DNA of 64,000 nt from Triticum aestivum. Taxonomy: Eukaryota; Streptophyta; Magnoliopsida; Poales; Poaceae. Each line of letters begins with the position of its first letter. Position 1 is the first letter of the stretch. Below the pieces are notes generated by a model that saw only the letters and a program-made list of their open reading frames with translations, was not told the origin of the DNA and ran no database searches. Shown one piece after another: positions 33,572-47,621 of this stretch. The position numbers and the translations under genes were made by a program. The DNA is taken from the NCBI RefSeq assembly GCF_018294505.1, contig NC_057810.1:708238336-708302335 (forward strand), written 5' to 3'.

Positions 33572-36500
33572 TTACATTGTGATGAATCGAACACCCATGG
33601 AATTCTGGTGTTGATCATGTTTTGCTCTAGGGAGAGGTTTAGTCAACGGATCTGCTACATTCAGGTCCGTATGTACTTTACAAATCTCTATGTCTCCATC
33701 TTGAACATTTTCACGAATGGAGTTGAAGCGACGCTTGATGTGCCTTGTCTTCTTGTGAAACCTGGGCTCCTTGGCAAGTGCAATAGCTCCAGTGTTGTCA
33801 CAGAAGAGCTTGATCGGCCCCGACGCATTGGGTATGACTCCTAGGTCGGTGATGAACTCCTTCACCCATATTGCTTCATGTGCTGCCTCCGAGGCTGCCA
33901 TGTACTCCGCTTCACATGTAGATCCCGCCACGACGCTTTGCTTGCAACTGCACCAGCTTACTGCCCCACCATTCAAAATATACACGTATCCGGTTTGTGA
34001 CTTAGAGTCATCCAGATCTGTGTCGAAGCTAGCATCGACGTAACCCTTTACGACGAGCTTTTCGTCACCTCCATAAACGAGAAACATTTCCTTAGTCCTT
34101 TTCAGGTACTTCAGGATATTCTTGACCGCTGTCCAGTGTTCCTTGCCGGGATTACTTTGGTACCTTCCTACCAAACTTACGGCAAGGTTTACATCAGGTC
34201 TGGTACACAGCATGGCATACATAATAGAACCTATGGCTGAGGCATAGGGGATGACACTCATCTCTTCTATCTCTGCTGCCGTGGTCGGACATTGAGCTGA
34301 GCTCAATTTCACACCTTGCAAAACAGGCAAGAACCCTTTCTTGGACTGATCCATTTTGAACTTCTTCAAAATCTTATCAAGATATGTGCTTTGTGAAAGA
34401 CCTATGAGGCGTCTTGATCTATCTCTATAGATTTTGATGCCTAATATATAAGCAGCTTCTCCAAGGTCCTTCATTGAAAAACTTTTATTCAAGTAGGCCT
34501 TGATGCTGTCCAAGAGTTCTATATCATTTCCCATCAAAAGTATGTCATCTACATATAATATGAGAAATGCTACAGAGCTCCCACTCACTTTCTTGTAAAC
34601 GCAGGCTTCTCCATAAGTCTGTGTAAACCCAAACGCTTTGATCATCTCATCAAAGCGAATGTTCCAACTCCAAGATGCTTGCACCAGCCCATAAATCGAG
34701 CGTTGGAGCTTGCACACTTTGTCAGCATTCTTAGGATTGACAAAACCTTCCGGCTGCATCATATACAATTCTTCCTTAAGGAAACCATTAAGGAATGCCG
34801 TTTTGACGTCCATTTGCCAAATTTCATAATCATAAAATGCGGCAATTGCTAACATGATTCGGACGGACTTCAGCTTCGCTACCGGTGAGAAAGTCTCATC
34901 GTAGTCAACCCCTTGAACTTGTCGATAACCCTTAGCGACAAGCCGAGCTTTATAGATGGTCACATTACCATCCGCGTCTGTCTTCTTCTTAAAGATCCAT
35001 TTATTTTCTATGGCTCGCCGTTCTACGGGCAAGTCAGTCAAAGTCCATACTTCGTTTTCATACATGGATCCTATCTCGGATTTCATGGCTTCTAGCCATT
35101 TGTCGGAATCTGGTCCCGCCATCGCTTCTTCATAGTTCGAAGGTTCACCGTTTCTAACAACATGATTTCCAAGACAGGGTTGCCGTACCACTCTGGTGCG
35201 GAACGTGTCCTTGTGGACCTTCGAATTTCAGTAGGAGCTTGATCAGAAGTATCTTGATCATTATCATTAACTTCCTCTCTAGTCGGTGCAGGCACCTCAG
35301 GAACATTTTCTTGAGTTGCGCCATTTTCCGGTTCAAGAGGTAATACTTCATCAAGTTCTACTTTCCTCCCACTTACTTCTTTCGAGAGAAACTCTTTCTC
35401 CAGAAAGGACCCATTCTTGGCAACAAAGATCTTGCCTTCGGATCTGTGGTAGAAGGTGTACCCAACAGTTTTTTTTGGGTATCCTATGAAGACGCATTTT
35501 TCCGATTTGGGTTCGAGCTTTTCAGGTTGAAGTTTCTTGACATAAGCATCGCATCCCCAAACTTTTAGAAACGACAGCTTAGGTTTCTTCCCAAACCATA
35601 ATTCATACGGTGTCGTCTTAACGGATTTCGATGGAGCCCTATTTAAAGTGAATGCGGCAGTCTCTAAAGCATAGCCCCAGAAGGAAAGCGGTAAATCGGT
35701 AAGAGACATCATAGATCGCACCATATCTAACAGAGTGCGATTACGACGTTCGGACACACCATTACGCTGAGGTGTTCCAGGCGGCGTGAGTTGTGAAACT
35801 ATTCCACATTTTCTTAAGTGTGCCCCAAACTCGTGACTCAAGTATTCTCCTCCACGATCTGATCGTAGAAACTTGATTTTCCTGTCACGTTGATTTTCAA
35901 CCTCACTCTGAAATTCCTTGAACTTTTCAAAGGTTTCAGACTTGTGTTTCATTAAGTAGATATACCCATACCTACTTAAATCATCAGTGAGGGTGAGAAC
36001 ATAACGATAGCCACCGCGAGCCTCAACACTCATTGGACCGCACACATCAGTATGTATGATTTCCAATAAGTTGGTTGCTCGCTCCATTGTTCCTGAGAAC
36101 GGAGTCTTGGTCATTTTACCCATAAGGCATGGTTCGCATGTGTCAAATGATTCATAATCAAGAGACTCTAAAAGTCCATCAGCATGGAGCTTCTTCATGC
36201 GTTTGACACCTATGTGACCAAGGCGGCAGTGCCACAGGTATGTGGGACTATCATTATTAACCTTACTTCTTTTGGTACTCACATTATGAATATGTGTAGC
36301 ATCACGTTCGAGATTCATAAGGAATAAACCATTCACCATAGGAGCATGACCATAAAACATATCTCTCATAAAAATGGAACAACCATTATTCTCAGATTTA
36401 AAAGAGTAGCCATCTCGAATTAAACGAGATCCCGATACAATGTTCATGCTCAAAGCTGGCACTAAATAACAATTATTAAGGTTTAAAACTAATCCCGAAG

Positions 36501-37538
36501 GGAGATGCAGAGGTAGCGTGCCGACGGCGATCACATTGACCTTGGAACCATTCCCGACGCGCATCGTCACCTCGTCCTTTGCCAGTTTCCGCTTATTCCG
36601 CAGCCCCTGCTTTGAGTTACAAATGTGAGCAACTGCACCGGTATCAAATACCCAGGAGCTACTACGGGCACTAGTAAGGTACACATGTATATCACATATA
36701 CCTTTTGTTTTGCCGGCCTTCTTATCCGCTAAGTACTTAGGGCAGTTCCGCTTCCAGTGACCGCTTCCCTTGCAATAAAAGCACTCAGTCTCGGGCTTGG
36801 GTCCATTCTTTGGCTTCTTCCCAGCAGCTTGCTTGCCGGGCGCGGCAACCTCCTTGCCGTCCTTCTTGAAGTTCTTTTTACCCTTGCCTTTCTTGAACTT
36901 AGTGGTTTTATTGACCATCAACACTTGATGTTCCTTTCTGACTTCTACCTCTGCTGATTTCAGCATAGCAAATACTTCAGGAATGGTCTTTTCCATCCCC
37001 TGCATATTGAAGTTCATCACAAAGCTCTTGTAGCTTGGTGGAAGCGACTGGAGGATTCTGTCAATGACCGCATCATCCGGGAGATTAACTCCCAGCTGAG
37101 TCAAGCGGTTATGCAACCCAGACATAGTGAGTATGTGCTCACTGACAGAACTGTTTTCCTCCATCTTACAGCTAAAGAATTTGTCGGAGACTTCATATCT
37201 CTCGACCCGGGCATGAGCTTGGAAAACCATTTCAGCTCTTCGAACATCTCATATGCTCCATGTCTCTCAAAACGCTTTTGGAGCCCCGGCTCTAGGCTGT
37301 AAAGCATGCCGCACTGAACGAGGGAGTAGTCATCGAAACGTGCCTGCCAAGTGTTCATAACGTCTTGTTCCGCAGGGAGAACGGGTGCGTCACCAAGCGG
37401 TGCTTGTAGGACATAATCTTTCTTGGCAGCTATGAGGATGATCCTCAGGTTCCGGACCCAGTCCGTATAGTTGCTGCCATCGTCTTTCAGCTTAGTTTTC
37501 TCTAGGAACGCGTTGAAGTTGAGGACTACGTTGGCCAT
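33572..37538 (-). pseudogene. gag-pol of tandem copy 1, two frameshifts
   Basis: Gag starts MANVVLNFNAFLEKTKLKDD near 37538. A 1-nt deletion near 37225 shifts the frame within gag (compare the ELKLVFQAHARVERYEVSD reading of the copy at 49053-57834). The next frame carries the rest of gag with a CCHC knuckle (CFYCKGSGHWKRNCP), protease (WVFDTGAVAHIC), GAG-pre-integrase and integrase (HTDVCGPMSVEARGG, FLRSDRGGEYLSHEFG). A second 1-nt deletion near 35145 precedes RT (YVDDILLMGND) and RNase H (FCDNTGAIALAKEPRFH), which end at 33572. The encoded steps are those of Copia reverse transcription and integration in cytoplasmic particles. Compared with copy 2 it also lacks three codons before the protease. 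Confidence 0.92.
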
Positions 37539-38832
37539 TTGATCTACAAGACATATTGCAAAGATTTTAGACTAAGTTCATGATAATTAAGTTCAACTAA
37601 TCAAATTATTAGTGAACTCCACTTAGATTAGACATCCCTCTGGTCATCTAAGTATTACATGATCCGAGTTAAACTAGACCGTGTCCGATCATCACGTGAG
37701 ACGGACTAGTCAACATCGGTGAACATCTTCATGTTGATCGTATCTTCTATACGACTCATGCTCGACCTTTCGGTCTTCTGTGTTCCGAGGCCATGTCTGT
37801 ACATGCTAGGCTCGTCAAGTCAACCTAAGTGTTTGCATGTGTAAATCTGTCTTACACCCGTTGTATGTGAACGTCTGAATAAAACACCCGATCATCACGT
37901 GATGTTTTGAAACAGCGAACTGTCGCAACGGTGCACAGTTAGGGGGAACACTTCTTGAAATTAGTATGAGGGATCACCTTATTTACTACCGTCGTTCTAA
38001 GTAAACAAGATGCAAAACATGATAAACATCACATGCAATCAAATAATAAACGTGACATGATATGGCCAATATCACACAGCTCCTTTGATCTCCATCTTGG
38101 GGCTCCATGATCATCTTGTCACCGGCTTGACACCATGATCTCCATCATCATGATCTCCATCATCATGTCTCCATGAAGTTGCTCGCCAACCATTACTTCT
38201 ACTACTATGGCTAACGCGTTTAGCAATAAAGTAAAGTAATTTACATGGCGTTTCTTGATGACACGCAGGTCATATAAAAGAATAAAGACAACTCCTATGG
38301 CTCCTGCCGGTTGTCATACTCATCGACATGCAAGGCGTGAATCCTATTACAATAGCATGAACATCTCATACATCACATATAGATCATTCATCATTCATCA
38401 CAACTTTGGCCATATCATATCACAAACCACTTGCTGCAAAAACAAGTTAGACGTCCTCTAATTGTTGTTGCATGTTTTACGTGGCTGAATTAGGGTTCTA
38501 GCAAGAACGTTTTCTTACCTACGTTAAAGCCACAACGTGATTTGTCAACTTCTATTTACCCTTCATAAGGACCCTGTTCATCGATTCCGCTCCAACTAAA
38601 GTAGGAGAGACAGACACCCGCCAGCCACCTTATGCAACTAGTGCATGTTAGTCGGTGGAACCGGTCTCACGTAAGCGTACGTGTAAGGTTGGTCCGGGCC
38701 GCTTCATCCCACAATACCGCTGAAGCAAGAAAGGACTAGTAACGGCAAGAAAGTTGACAAATCTACGCCCACAACAAATTGTGTTCTACTCGCGCAAGAA
38801 GAACTACGCATAGACCTAGCTCATGATGCCAC

Positions 38833-40573
38833 TGTTGGGGAACGTTGCAGAAAACAAAAATTTTCCTACTCATTTCACCAAGATCATCTAGGAGTTCATC
38901 TAGCAACGAGTGATTAGATGCATCTACATACCTTTGTAGATCGCGAGCGGAAGCGTTCAAAAGAACGGTGATGATGTAGTCGTACTCGACGTGATCCAAA
39001 TCACCGATGACCAGCGCCGAACGGACGGCACCTCCGCGTTCAACACACATACGGAACAGCCACGTCTCCTCCTTCTTGATCCAGCAAGGGAGGGAGGAGA
39101 GGTTGAGGGAGATGGCACCAGCAGCAGCACGACGGCGTGGTGTTGATGGAGCTGCAGTACTCCGGCAGAGCTTCGCTAAGCACTATGGAGGTTGAGGAGG
39201 TGTTGGGGAGGGAGAAGGAGGCAACCAAAGGCCGAGGCGTTCAGGTATGAAGTCCCTCCTCTCCCCCACTATATATAGGGGTGCCAAGGGGGGGTGGCCG
39301 GCCCTAGGAGATCCAATCTCCTAGGGGGTGCGGCGGCCTAGGGGGGGTTTTCCTCCCCCCCAAGGCACCTAGGAGGTGCCTTACCCTCCTAGGACTCTTT
39401 CCCCCTTAAACCCTAGGCGCATGGGCCTATGTGGGGCTGGTGCCCTTGGCCCATTAGGCCAAGGCGCACCCCCTTACAGCCCATGTGGCCACCCGGGACA
39501 GGTGGACCCACCCGGTGGACCCCCGGGACCCTTCCGGTGGTCCCGGTACAATACCGATAACCCCGAAACTTGTCCCGATGCCCGAAACAGGACTTCCCAT
39601 ATATAAATCTTTACCTCCGGACCATTCCGGAACTCCTCGTGACGTCCGGGATCTCATCCGGGACTCCGAACAACATTCGGGTTACTGCATATACATATCC
39701 CTACAACCCTAGCGTAACTGAACCTTAAGTGTGTAGACCCTACGGGTTCGGGAGACAAGCAGACATGACCGAGACGACTCTCCGGTCAATAACCAACAGC
39801 GGGATCTGGATACCCATGTTGGCTCCCACATGCTCCACGATGATCTCATCGGATGAACCACGATGTCGAGGATTCAATCAACCCCGTATGATATTCCCTT
39901 TGTCTATCGATATGTTACTTGCCCGAGATTCGATCGTCGGTATCCCAATACCTCGTTCAATCTCGTTACCGGCAAGTCACTTTACTCGTACCGTAATGCA
40001 TGATCCCGTGACCAAACACTTGGTCACTTTGAGCTCATTATGATGATGCATTACTGAGTGGGCCCAGTGATACCTCTCCGTCATACGGAGTGACAAATCC
40101 CAGTCTTGATCCATGTCACCCAACAGACACTTTCGGAGATACCCGTAGTCTACCTTTATAGTCACCCAGTTACGTTGTGACGTTTGGCATACCCAAAGCA
40201 CTCCTACGGTATCCGGGAGTTACACGATCTCATGGTCTAAGGAAAAGATACTTTGACATTGCAAAACTCTAGCAAACGAACTATACGATCTTGTGCTATG
40301 TTTAGGATTGGGTCTTGTCCATCACATCATTCTCCCAATGATGTGATCTCATTATCAATGACATCCAGTGTCCATAGTCAGGAAACCATGACTATCTGTT
40401 GATCAACGAGCTAGTCAACTAGAGGCTCACTAGGGACATGTTGGTGTCTGTTATTCACACATGTATTACGATTTCCGGATAACACAATTATAGCATGAAT
40501 AAAGACAATTATCATGAACAAGGAAATATAATAATAATGCTTTTATTATTGCCTCTAGGGCATATTTCCAACA
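38833..40573 (-). repeat. LTR 2 (shared middle LTR) of the tandem element
   Basis: Ends match LTR 1 and LTR 3 (CCCCAACA and TGTTGGAAATATGCCC on the minus strand). It serves as 3' LTR of copy 2 and 5' LTR of copy 1. It carries the most private differences of the three, many of them between about 39190 and 39480. Confidence 0.95.
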
Positions 40574-40605
40574 GTCTCCCACTTGCACTAGAGTCAATAA
40601 TCTAG

Positions 40606-43600
40606 TTACATTGTGATGAATCGAACACCCATGGAATTCTGGTGTTGGTCATGTTTTGCTCTAGGGAGAGGTTTAGTCAACGGATCTGCTACATTCAGGT
40701 CCGTATGTACTTTACAAATCTCTATGTCTCCATCTTGAACATTTTCACGAATGGAGTTGAAGCGACGCTTGATGTGCCTTGTCTTCTTGTGAAACCCGGG
40801 CTCCTTGGCAAGTGCAATAGCTCCAGTGTTGTCACAGAAGAGCTTGATCGGCCCCGACGCATTGGGTATGACTCCTAGGTCGGTGATGAACTCCTTCACC
40901 CATATTGCTTTATGTGCTGCCTCCGAGGCTGCCATGTACTCCGCTTCACATGTAGATCCCGCCACGACGCTTTGCTTGCAACTGCACCAGCTTACTGCCC
41001 CACCATTCAAAATATACACGTATCCGGTTTGTGACTTAGAGTCATCCAGATCTGTGTCGAAGCTAGCGTCGACGTAACCCTTTACGACGAGCTCTTCGTC
41101 ACCTCCATAAACGAGAAACATTTCCTTAGTCCTTTTCAGGTACTTCAGGATATTCTTGACCGCTGTCCAGTGTTCCTTGCTGGGATTACTTTGGTACCTT
41201 CCTACCAAACTTACGGCAAGGTTTACATCAGGTCTGGTACACAGCATGGCATACATAATAGAACCTATGGCTGAGGCATAGGGGATGACGCTCATCTCTT
41301 CTATATCTTCTGCCGTGGTCGGACATTGAGCTGAGCTCAATTTCATACCTTGCAACACAGGCAAGAACCCCTTCTTGGATTGATCCATATTGAACTTCTT
41401 CAATTTCTTATCAAGGTATGTGCTTTGTGAAAGACCTATGAGGCGTCTCGATCTATCTCTATAGATTTTGATGCCTAATATATAAGCAGCTTCTCCAAGG
41501 TCCTTCATTGAAAAACTTTTATTCAAGTAGGCCTTGATGCTGTCCAAGAGTTCTATATCATTTCCCATCAAAAGTATGTCATCTACATATAATATGAGAA
41601 ATGCTACAGAGATCCCACTCACTTTCTTGTAAATGCAGGCTTCTCCATAAGTCTGTGTAAACCCAAACGCTTTGATCATCTCATCAAAGCGAATGTTCCA
41701 ACTCCGAGATGCTTGCACCAGCCCATAAATCGAGCGTTGGAGCTTGCACACTTTGTCAGCATTCTTAGGATCGACAAAACCTTCCGGCTGCATCATATAC
41801 AATTCTTCCTTAAGGAAACCATTAAGGAATGCCGTCTTGACGTCCATTTGCCATATTTCGTAATCATAGAATGCGGCGATTGCTAACATGATTCGGACGG
41901 ACTTCAGCTTCGCTACCGGTGAGAAAGTCTCATCGTAGTCAACCCCTTGAACTTGTCGATAACCCTTAGGAACAAGCTGAGCTTTATAGATGGTCACATT
42001 ACCATCCGCGTCTGTCTTCTTCTTAAAGATCCATTTATTTTCTATGGCTCGCCGCTCAACGGGCAAGTCAGTCAAAGTCCATACTTTGTTTTCATACATG
42101 GATCCTATCTCGGATTTCATGGCTTCTAGCCATTTGTCGGAATCCGGGCCCGCCATCGCTTCTTCATAGTTCGAAGGTTCACCGTTGTCTAACAGCATGA
42201 TTTCCAAGACAGGGTTGTCGTACCACTCTGGTGCGGAACGTGTCCTTGTGGACCTTCGAATTTCAGTAGGGGCTTGATCAGAAGTATCTTGATCATTATC
42301 ATTAACTCCCTCTCTAGTCGGTGCTGGCACCTCAGGAACATTTTCTTGAGTTGCGCCATTTTCCGGTTCAAGAGGTAATACTTCATCAAGCTCTACTTTC
42401 CTCCCACTTACTTCTTTCGAGAGAAACTCTTTCTCCAGAAAGGACCCATTCTTGGCAATAAAGATCTTGCCTTCGGATCTGAGGTAGAAGGTGTACCCAA
42501 TAGTTTCTTTTGGGTATCCTATGAAGACGCATTTATCCGACTTGGGTTCGAGCTTTTTAGGTTGAAGTTTCTTGACATAAGCATCGCATCCCCAAACTTT
42601 TAGAAACGACAGCTTAGGTTTCTTCCCAAACCACAATTCATACGGTGTCGTCTCAACGGATTTCGACGGAGCCCTATTTAAAGTGAATGCGGCAGTCTCT
42701 AAAGCATAGCCCCAAAAAGAAAGCGGTAAATCGGTAAGAGACATCATAGATCGCACCATATCTAACAGAGTGCGATTACGACGTTCGGACACACCATTAC
42801 GCTGAGGTGTTCCAGGCGGCGTGAGTTGTGAAACTATTCCACATTTTCTTAAGTGTGCCCCAAACTCGTGACTCAAGTATTCTCCTCCACGATCTGATCG
42901 TAGAAACTTGATTTTCCTGTCACGTTGATTTTCAACCTCACTCTGAAATTCCTTGAACTTTTCAAAGGTTTCAGACTTGTGTTTCATTAAGTAGATATAC
43001 CCATACCTACTTAAATCATCAGTGAGGGTGAGAACATAACGATAGCCACCGCGAGCCTCAACACTCATCGGACCGCACACATCAGTATGTATGATTTCCA
43101 ATAAGTCGGTTGCTCGCTCCATTTTCCTGAGAACGGAGTCTTGGTCATTTTACCCATAAGGCATGGTTCGCACGTGTCAAATGATTCATAATCAAGAGAC
43201 TCTAAAAGTCCATCAGCATGGAGCTTCTTCATGCGTTTAACACCTATGTGACCAAGGCGGCAGTGCCACAAGTATGTGGGACTATCATTATCAACCTTAC
43301 TTCTTTTGGTACTCACATTATGAATATGTGTAGCATCACGTTCGAGATTCATAAGGAATAAACCATTCACCATAGGAGCATGACCATAAAACATATCTCT
43401 CATAAAAATGGAACAACCATTATTCTCAGATTTAAAAGAGTAGCCATCTCGAATTAAACGAGATCCCGATACAATGTTCATGCTCAAAGCTGGCACTAAA
43501 TAACAATTATTAAGGTTTAAAACTAATCCCGAAGGGAGATGCAGAGGTAGCGTGCCGACGGCGATCACATTGACCTTGGAACCATTCCCGACGCGCATCG

Positions 43601-44583
43601 TCACCTCGTCCTTTGCCAGTTTCCGCTTATTCCGCAGCCCCTGCTTTGAGTTACAAATGTGAGCAACTGCACCGGTATCAAATACCCAGGAGCCACTACG
43701 GGCACTAGTAAGGTACACATCAATTACATGTATATCACATATACCTTTTGTTTTGCCGGCCTTCTTATCTGCTAAGTACTTAGGGCAGTTCCGCTTCCAG
43801 TGACCGCATCCCTTGCAATAAAAGCACCCAGTCTCGGGCTTGGGTCCATTCTTTGGCTTCTTCCCGGCAGCTTGCTTGCCGGGCGCGGCAACCTCCTTGC
43901 CGTCCTTCTTGAAGTTCTTTTTACCCTTGCCTTTCTTGAACTTAGTGGTTTTATTGACCATCAACACTTGATGTTCCTTCCTGACTTCTACCTCCGCTGA
44001 TTTCAGCATAGCAAATACTTCAGGAATGGTCTTTTCCATCCCCTGCATATTGAAGTTCATCACAAAGCTCTTGTAGCTTGGTGGAAGCGACTGGAGGATT
44101 CTGTCAATGACCGCATCATCCGGGAGATTAACTCCCAGCTGAGTCAAGCGGTTATGCAACCCAGACATAGTGAGTATGTGCTCACTGACAGAACTGTTTT
44201 CCTCCATCTTACAGCTGAAGAATTTGTCGGAGACTTCATATCTCTCGACCCGGGCATGAGCTTGGAAAAACCATTTTCAGCTCTTCGAACATCTCATATG
44301 CTCCATGTCTCTCAAAACGCTTTTGGAGCCCCGGCTCTAGGCTGTAAAGCATGCCGCACTGAATGAGGGAGTAGTCATCGAAACGTGCCTGCCAAGCGTT
44401 CATAACATCTTGTTCTGCAGGGAGAACGGGTGCGTCACCAAGCGGTGCTTGTAGGACATAATCTTTCTTGGCAGCTATGAGGATGATCCTCAGGTTCCGG
44501 ACCCAGTCCGTATAGTTGCTGCCATCGTCTTTCAGCTTAGTTTTCTCTAGGAACGCGTTGAAGTTGAGGACTACGTTGGCCAT
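40606..44583 (-). pseudogene. gag-pol of tandem copy 2, two frameshifts, pol half intact
   Basis: Gag begins at 44583. A 1-nt insertion in the homopolymer near 44272 breaks it at almost the same place as in copy 1. Gag remainder, CCHC knuckle (CFYCKGCGHWKRNCP), protease and the start of integrase read from 44207. A 1-nt deletion near 43122 shifts the frame at the FSGTMERATN segment. From there one 838-residue frame carries the integrase core, RT (YVDDILLMGND) and RNase H to the stop at 40606. Compared with copy 1 the pol half is undamaged. Confidence 0.92.
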
Positions 44584-45878
44584 TTGATCTACACGACATA
44601 TTGCAAAGATTGTAGACTAAGTTCATGATAATTAAGTTCAACTAACCAAATTATTAGTGAACTCCCACTTAGATTAGACATCCCTCTAGTCATCTAAGTA
44701 TTACATGATCCGAGTTAAACTAGACCGTGTCCGATCATCACGTGAGACGGACTAGTCAACATCGGTGAACATCTTCATGTTGATCGTATCTTCTACACGA
44801 CTCATGCTCGACCTTTCGGTCTTCTGTGTTCCGAGGCCATGTCTGTACATGCTAGGCTCGTCAAGTCAACCTAAGTGTTTGCATGTGTAAATCTGTCTTA
44901 CACCCGTTGTATGTGAACGTCTGAATAAAACACCCGATCATCACGTGGTGTTTTGAAACAGCGAACTGTCACAACGGTGCACAGTTAGGGGGAACACTTC
45001 TTGAATTTATTGTGAGGGATCATCTTATTTACTACCGTCGTTCTAAGTAAACAAGATGCAAAACATGATAAACATCACATGCAATCAAATAATAAACGTG
45101 ACATGATATGGCCAATATCACATAGCTCCTTTGATCTCCATCTTGGGGCTCCATGATCATCTTGTCACCGGCTTGACACCATGATCTCCATCATCATGAT
45201 CTCCATCATCGTGTCTCCATGAAGTTGCTCGCCAACTATTACTTCTACTACTATGGCTAACGCGTTTAGCAATAAAGCAAAGTAATTTACATGGCGTTTC
45301 TTGATGACACGCAGGTCATATAAAAGAATAAAGACAACTCATATGGCTCCTGCCGGTTGTCATACTCATCGACATGCAAGTCGTGATTCCTATTACAATA
45401 GCATGAACATCTCATACATCACATATAGATCATTCATCATTCATCACAACTTTGGCCATATCATATCACAAACCACTTGCTGCAAAAACAAGTTAGACGT
45501 CCTCTAATTGTTGTTGCAAGTTTTACGTGGCTGAATTAGGGTTCTAGCAAGAACGTTTTCTTACCTACGTTAAAGCCACAACGTGATTTGTCAACTTCTA
45601 TTTACCCTTCATAAGGACCCTGTTCATCGATTCCGCTCCAACTAAAGTAGGAGAGACAGACACCCGCCAGCCACCTTATGCAACTAGTGCATGTTAGTCG
45701 GTGGAACCGGTCTCACGTAAGCGTACGTGTAAGGTTGGTCCGGGCCGCTTCATCCCACAATACCGCTGAAGCAAGAAAGGACTAGTAACGGCAAGAAGGT
45801 TGACAAATCCACGCCCACAACTAATTGTGTTCTACTCGCGCAAGAAGAACTACGCATAGACCTAGCTCATGATGCCAC

Positions 45879-47616
45879 TGTTGGGGAACGTTGCAGAAAA
45901 CAAAAATTTTCCTACTCGTTTCACCAAGATCATCTAGGAGTTCATCTAGCAACGAGTGATTAGATGCATCTACATACCTTTGTAGATCGCGAGCGGAAGC
46001 GTTCAAAAGAACGGTGATGATGTAGTCGTACTCGACGTGATCCAAATCACCGATGACCAGCGCCGAACGGACGGCACCTCCGCGTTCAACACACATACGG
46101 AACAGCCACGTCTCCTCCTTCTTGATCCAGCAAGGGAGGGAGGAGAGGTTGAGGGAGATGGCACCAGCAGCAGCACGACGGCGTGGTGTTGATGGAGCTG
46201 CAGTACTCCGGCAGAGCTTCGCTAAGCACTATGGAGGTGGAGGAGGTGTTGGAGAGGGAGAAGGAGGCAACCAAAGGCCAGGGCGTTCAGGTATGAAGTC
46301 CCTCCTCTCCCCCACTATATATAGGAGGGCCAAGGGGGGGTGGCCGGCCCTAGGAGATCCAATCTCCTAGGTGGTGCGGCGGCCAAGGGGGTTTCCCTCC
46401 CCCCAAGGCACCTAGGAGGTGCCTTCCCCTCCTAGGACTCTTTCCCCCTCAAACCCTAGGCGCATGGGCCTATGTGGGGCTGGTGCCCTTGGCCCATGTA
46501 GGCCAGGGCGCACCCCGTACAGCCCATGTGCCCCCCCCGGACAGGTGGACCCACCCGGTGGACCCCCGGGACCCTTCCGGTGGTCCCGGTACAATACCGA
46601 TAACCCCGAAACTTGTCCCGATGCCCGAAACAGGACTTCCCATATATAAATCTTTACCTCCGGACCATTCCGGAACTCCTCGTGACGTCCGGGATCTCAT
46701 CCGGGACTCCGAACAACATTCGGGTTACTGCATATACATATCCCTACAACCCTAGCGTAACTGAACCTTAAGTGTGTAGACCCTACGGGTTCGGGAGACA
46801 AGCAGACATGACCGAGACGACTCTCCGGTCAATAACCAACAGCGGGATCTGGATACCCATGTTGGCTCCCACATGCTCCACGATGATCTCATCGGATGAC
46901 CCACGATGTCGAGGATTCTATCAACCCCGTACGCTATTCCCTTTGTCTATCGATATGTTACTTGCCCGAGATTCGATCGTCGGTATCCCAATACCTCGTT
47001 CAATCTCGTTACCGGCAAGTCACTTTACTCGTACCGTAATGCATGATCCCGTGACCAGACACTTGGTCACTCTGAGCTCATTATGATGATGCATTACCGA
47101 GTGGGCCCAGTGATACCTCTCCGTCATACGGAGTGACAAATCCCAGTCTTGATCCATGTCACCCAACAGACATTTTCGGAGATACCCGTAGTCTACCTTT
47201 ATAGTCACCCAGTTACGTTGTGACGTTTGGCATACCCAAAGCACTCCTATGGTATCCGGGAGTTACACGATCTCATGGTCTAAGGAAAAGATACTTTGAC
47301 ATTGCAAAACTCTAGCAAACGAACTATACGATCTTGTGCTATGTTTAGGATTGGGTCTTGTCCATCACATCATTCTCCCAATGATGTGATCTCGTTATCA
47401 ATGACATCCAGTGTCCATAGTCAGGAAACCATGACTATCTGTTGATCAACGAGCTAGTCAACTAGAGGCTCACTAGGGACATGTTGGTGTCTGTTATTCA
47501 CACATGTATTACGATTTCTGGATAACACAATTATAGCATGAATAAAGACAATTATCATGAACAAGGAAATATAATAATAATGCTTTTATTATTGCCTCTA
47601 GGGCATATTTCCAACA
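45879..47616 (-). repeat. LTR 3 (right) of the tandem element
   Basis: Ends as in LTR 1 and LTR 2; TATATATA box near 46316. It has few private differences and looks closest to the consensus of the three. Confidence 0.95.
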
Positions 47617-47621
47617 AACAC

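Larger units (their letters stand above)
31801..47616 (-). mobile_element. Tandem BARE/Angela-like Copia element: LTR-internal-LTR-internal-LTR
   Basis: Three LTRs of the same family (31801-33539, 38833-40573, 45879-47616; 1739, 1741 and 1738 bp) separate two internal regions (33540-38832 and 40574-45878; 5293 and 5305 bp). A single 5-bp target duplication, AACAC, flanks the whole (31796-31800 and 47617-47621). No duplication borders the middle LTR, which on one side has the purine tract GCAAGTGGGAGAC and on the other the primer-site-like TGGCATCATGAGC, as within an element. The middle LTR is therefore shared by two head-to-tail copies. It lies in the integrase/RT junction of the outer Copia. 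Confidence 0.93.

Noticed and set aside
38833..40573. Middle LTR as a separate solo LTR insertion
   Set aside because: It is bordered by a primer-site-like sequence and a purine tract rather than by a 5-bp duplication, so it is internal to a tandem element.
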